The position numbers and the translations under genes were made by a program. The notes beneath the pieces were generated by a model. The model worked only from the letters and a program-made list of their open reading frames with translations. It had not been told where the DNA came from and did not search any database. Below are positions 61,951 to 64,000 of a DNA stretch of 64,000 bases, piece by piece. Each line of letters starts with the position of its first letter. Position 1 is the first letter of the stretch. Source of the stretch: Flavobacterium sedimenticola (GTDB taxonomy: Bacteria > Bacteroidota > Bacteroidia > Flavobacteriales > Flavobacteriaceae); contig NZ_JASGBP010000006.1 of NCBI RefSeq assembly GCF_030053345.1, forward strand, positions 1 through 64,000. Reading direction: 5' to 3'.

Positions 61951-62721
61951 TTATTTGAAACAAACCGGAATAATTTCACCTTTAGCCAAGCAGTATTTTT
62001 CTACTAACTCGGGAGCAATTTTGTGGGTATAATCTTCCTCAACTACTTTAAACCCGATACTTCTCAATTTGTCGAAATAATCTCTGCCGTATACGCGAAC
62101 GTGATCGTATTGCCCGAAGATTTTTGCCCGCTCTTTTTGGTCGGTGATACTGTCATCCGAAAAAGTTACCGCTCTCGACAAGTCTTGCGGAATTTGGAAA
62201 ATTCCCATACCGCCGGGTTTCAACACGCGGTACAATTCCTTCATGGCTTTGGTGTCATCCGGAATGTGTTCCAATACGTGGTTGCACAAAATAATATCGT
62301 ATTGGTTGTCTTCAAAAGGCAAGTTGCAAATGTCGGCTTTTACATCGGCCAGCGGTGAAAGCAGGTCGGTTGTAGTATATTCGATGTTGGGTTGCTTTTT
62401 GAAACGTTTGTAAAATTCTTGTTCCGGAGCAAAGTGCAATACTTTCTTTTTTTCTTTAGCCGTAAAAAAATCGGTTTCATTTTGCAAATACAACCATAAC
62501 AAACGGTGTCTTTCTAAGGAAAGCGTGCTGGGAGACAACACATTGTTCCTTTGGGTTCCGTAACCGTAAGGCAGAAACATGCGAAAGCTTTTGCCGTCAA
62601 TCGGATCGGTGAAACGATTGCCTTTCAGCAAAAAAGCCAATATCGGCCGTACCACAATACTCAATCGTATTAGTATTGGTCGCGGGATAGTATTAAGGAT
62701 GAATTTGAACAGTTTTTTCAT
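61951..62721 (-). CDS. class I SAM-dependent methyltransferase
   Basis: A 256-residue protein with a basic, hydrophobic N-terminal segment (about 1-34) and a Methyltransf_11 core at about 100-190 (VLHFAPEQEFYKRFKK, ADICNLPFEDNQYDIILCNH, LKPGGMGIFQIP). The substrate is unknown. The N-terminal hydrophobic patch could tether it to the membrane. Its ATG overlaps the stop of map by one base (TAATG), so the two are translationally coupled. Confidence 0.86.
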   Translation of the reverse strand: MKKLFKFILNTIPRPILIRLSIVVRPILAFLLKGNRFTDPIDGKSFRMFLPYGYGTQRNNVLSPSTLSLERHRLLWLYLQNETDFFTAKEKKKVLHFAPEQEFYKRFKKQPNIEYTTTDLLSPLADVKADICNLPFEDNQYDIILCNHVLEHIPDDTKAMKELYRVLKPGGMGIFQIPQDLSRAVTFSDDSITDQKERAKIFGQYDHVRVYGRDYFDKLRSIGFKVVEEDYTHKIAPELVEKYCLAKGEIIPVCFK

Positions 62722-63539
62722 TAGAGTGCTAAAGGTTTTTGACGAAATTCGTCTTCTTCATTACTTTCGATACCTAAAGCTTTGTAGATGTACGCAAAGG
62801 TCGAAAGCAATTCCGGCTTACCATTTACCAAGGCTACATTGTGTTCAAAATGGGCACTTGGTTTTTTGTCGGCAGTTACTATGGTCCAACCATCTTTCAA
62901 GGTTTTGATGTTGCGACTTCCCATGTTAATCATCGGTTCGATGGCGACCACCATGCCTTCTATAAACAATTTGCCGCGCCCTTTTTTACCGTAATTCGGC
63001 ATTTCTGGGGCTTCGTGCATCACGCGTCCTAAACCGTGTCCGACTAATTCTCGCACTACACCGTAGCCATGCGCTTCGGTGTATTTTTGAATAGCATTCC
63101 CTACATCTTCCACGCGATTCCCGATTTTAAATTCGCGAATGCCCACATACAAGCTTTCTTTGGTAACCTGCAATAATTTTTTAGTCGCCGGTACTACTTC
63201 ACCGATTTCAAATGTATAGGCGTGATCCCCATAGAATTCGTTTTTCAAAACACCGCAATCTACCGAAACGATATCGCCTTCTTCAATCGGACGATTGGTG
63301 GGTAACCCATGAACTACCTGCTCGTTTACACTGGTCAGCAAGGTTGACGGACAACCGTACAGTCCTAAAAATCCCGGAACCGCCTGGTGGTCACGGATAA
63401 ATTGTTCGGCTAATTTGTCGAGATGTAACGTTGTAACTCCCGGTTTTATTTCGGTGGCTATCATGCCCAGGGTTTTGGAAACCAGTAAGGCACTTTCGCG
63501 CATCAATTCAATTTCTTCTGCGGTTTTTTGAATAATCAT
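62721..63539 (-). CDS. map: type I methionyl aminopeptidase
   Basis: Map removes N-terminal methionine from nascent proteins. The 272-residue protein has all metal ligands: D94 in VSVDCGVL, D105 in FYGDHAYTF, H168 in GHGLGRVMHE, E201 in AIEPM and E232 in HFEHNVAL, with H79 in VVHGLP as the substrate histidine. The length and order are standard. It is followed, with a one-base overlap, by a methyltransferase gene of unknown role. Confidence 0.96.
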   Translation of the reverse strand: MIIQKTAEEIELMRESALLVSKTLGMIATEIKPGVTTLHLDKLAEQFIRDHQAVPGFLGLYGCPSTLLTSVNEQVVHGLPTNRPIEEGDIVSVDCGVLKNEFYGDHAYTFEIGEVVPATKKLLQVTKESLYVGIREFKIGNRVEDVGNAIQKYTEAHGYGVVRELVGHGLGRVMHEAPEMPNYGKKGRGKLFIEGMVVAIEPMINMGSRNIKTLKDGWTIVTADKKPSAHFEHNVALVNGKPELLSTFAYIYKALGIESNEEDEFRQKPLAL

Positions 63540-63612
63540 CTGCTGTAATTTAACATTTGCATCGGGTTTGTCGCCGTGAATGCGGTTGCAAAAGTAATTA
63601 TTTTACGCTTAT

Positions 63613-64000
63613 TTATTCAGGATTGGCCATGATTTTAAACAGCTTGGCATTCGAATCGAAGTAGCGGTTTTCGATTTGCAGTTTCGATAATTGGGCAGAA
63701 ACCAAGTTGTTTTCTCGTGCATTGATTAAGAAAATAGAGCTTTCTCCAAACGAAAACAACCGTTCTTCCGACGTCAGCATCGTACTGTAATCTACGACCA
63801 AATTGTCTATCAATTGTTTTTGTTTTTCCAACGAATTGATTTCGGTTTGTTGCGCTTTAATTTTGTTTTTTAACGAAACACGCTCCAAATCCAAATCGAA
63901 TTTTACGTCTTGTACCTTGAACTTAGCCAATTGCAAACTACCGCGCTCTTTTCTTAAAAACAGCGGGAAGTAAAAGTTGACGCCGACTTTATAATCTTGC
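63613..64000 (-). CDS. TolC family outer-membrane efflux protein, partial (C-terminal end)
   Basis: The frame runs off the right end of the window with no start in view; the stop codon is at 63613. The readable peptide includes VGVNFYFPLFLRKERG and long helical stretches with KIKAQQTEINSLEKQKQLID, followed by LFSFGESSIFLINARENNLV, the layout of the second helical hairpin of TolC-family channels. It would form the outer-membrane duct of an efflux or secretion pump. The partner genes lie outside the window. Confidence 0.85.
   Translation of the reverse strand, partial: QDYKVGVNFYFPLFLRKERGSLQLAKFKVQDVKFDLDLERVSLKNKIKAQQTEINSLEKQKQLIDNLVVDYSTMLTSEERLFSFGESSIFLINARENNLVSAQLSKLQIENRYFDSNAKLFKIMANPE

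Overview
The window is chromosomal DNA of a Flavobacterium-like bacterium (phylum Bacteroidota). The evidence is internal: type IX secretion system (T9SS) parts and cargo with both sorting-domain types, a PorP/SprF protein, the T9SS plug protein, a FolK-deoxynucleoside kinase fusion, an S46 dipeptidyl-peptidase, and promoters of the Bacteroidota form TTTG-N19-TAnnTTTG. Nearly all genes are housekeeping or typical flavobacterial genes. No prophage, IS element, CRISPR array, restriction system or other clear defence island is visible. No stretch above 300 bases lacks a gene; the longest is about 290 bases, between tig and clpP.

Layout. 1-1681: end of a T9SS type B cargo gene, its PorP/SprF partner and a gamma carbonic anhydrase. 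1831-10115 (minus strand): an envelope-biogenesis cluster reading CBS protein, nadK, DUF6089, uppS, bamA, two OmpH/Skp chaperones, murI. 10218-16956: pdxJ-hydrolase, a T9SS type A protein, a small holin-like membrane protein, then tig, clpP and clpX. 16957-26540: an outer-membrane receptor, a GH3 protein with an unlisted 45-residue lipoprotein, an AT-rich patch with two tandem secreted paralogues and an M48 protease, and a DUF2797 protein. 26573-36569: AsmA-like protein, FolK-dNK fusion, a C-type-lectin T9SS type B cargo protein, a SpoU methyltransferase, DUF1573 and mutS. 36712-36880: tRNA-Gly and tRNA-Leu. 36938-46324: DUF1508, an Ala-rich lipoprotein, S46 peptidase, waaA, a sugar aminotransferase with galE, an EamA transporter, an M23 peptidase with a lipoprotein, and fabD. 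46443-55237: an unknown membrane protein, then a minus-strand run of redox/stress genes (desaturase, aminotransferase, purT, DUF6370, Crp/Fnr, pirin, GNAT, OsmC, a 4Fe-4S protein and an FMN reductase). 55345-64000: rsmG, a T9SS type A hydrolase, pruA, apaG, the T9SS plug protein, a methyltransferase with map, and the end of a TolC-family gene.

The less ordinary signals lie between genes. A modular dispersed repeat occurs in three copies, near 1701, 14743 and 52720. Degenerate 8-base (once 7-base) tandem arrays, most of them able to fold back, lie just before clpP, clpX, galE and pruA and after the Crp/Fnr gene. A 75-base near-perfect palindrome lies between the pirin and GNAT genes. The strongest candidates for undescribed biology are the transcribed-leader arrays and the tandem paralogue pair beside the M48 protease.
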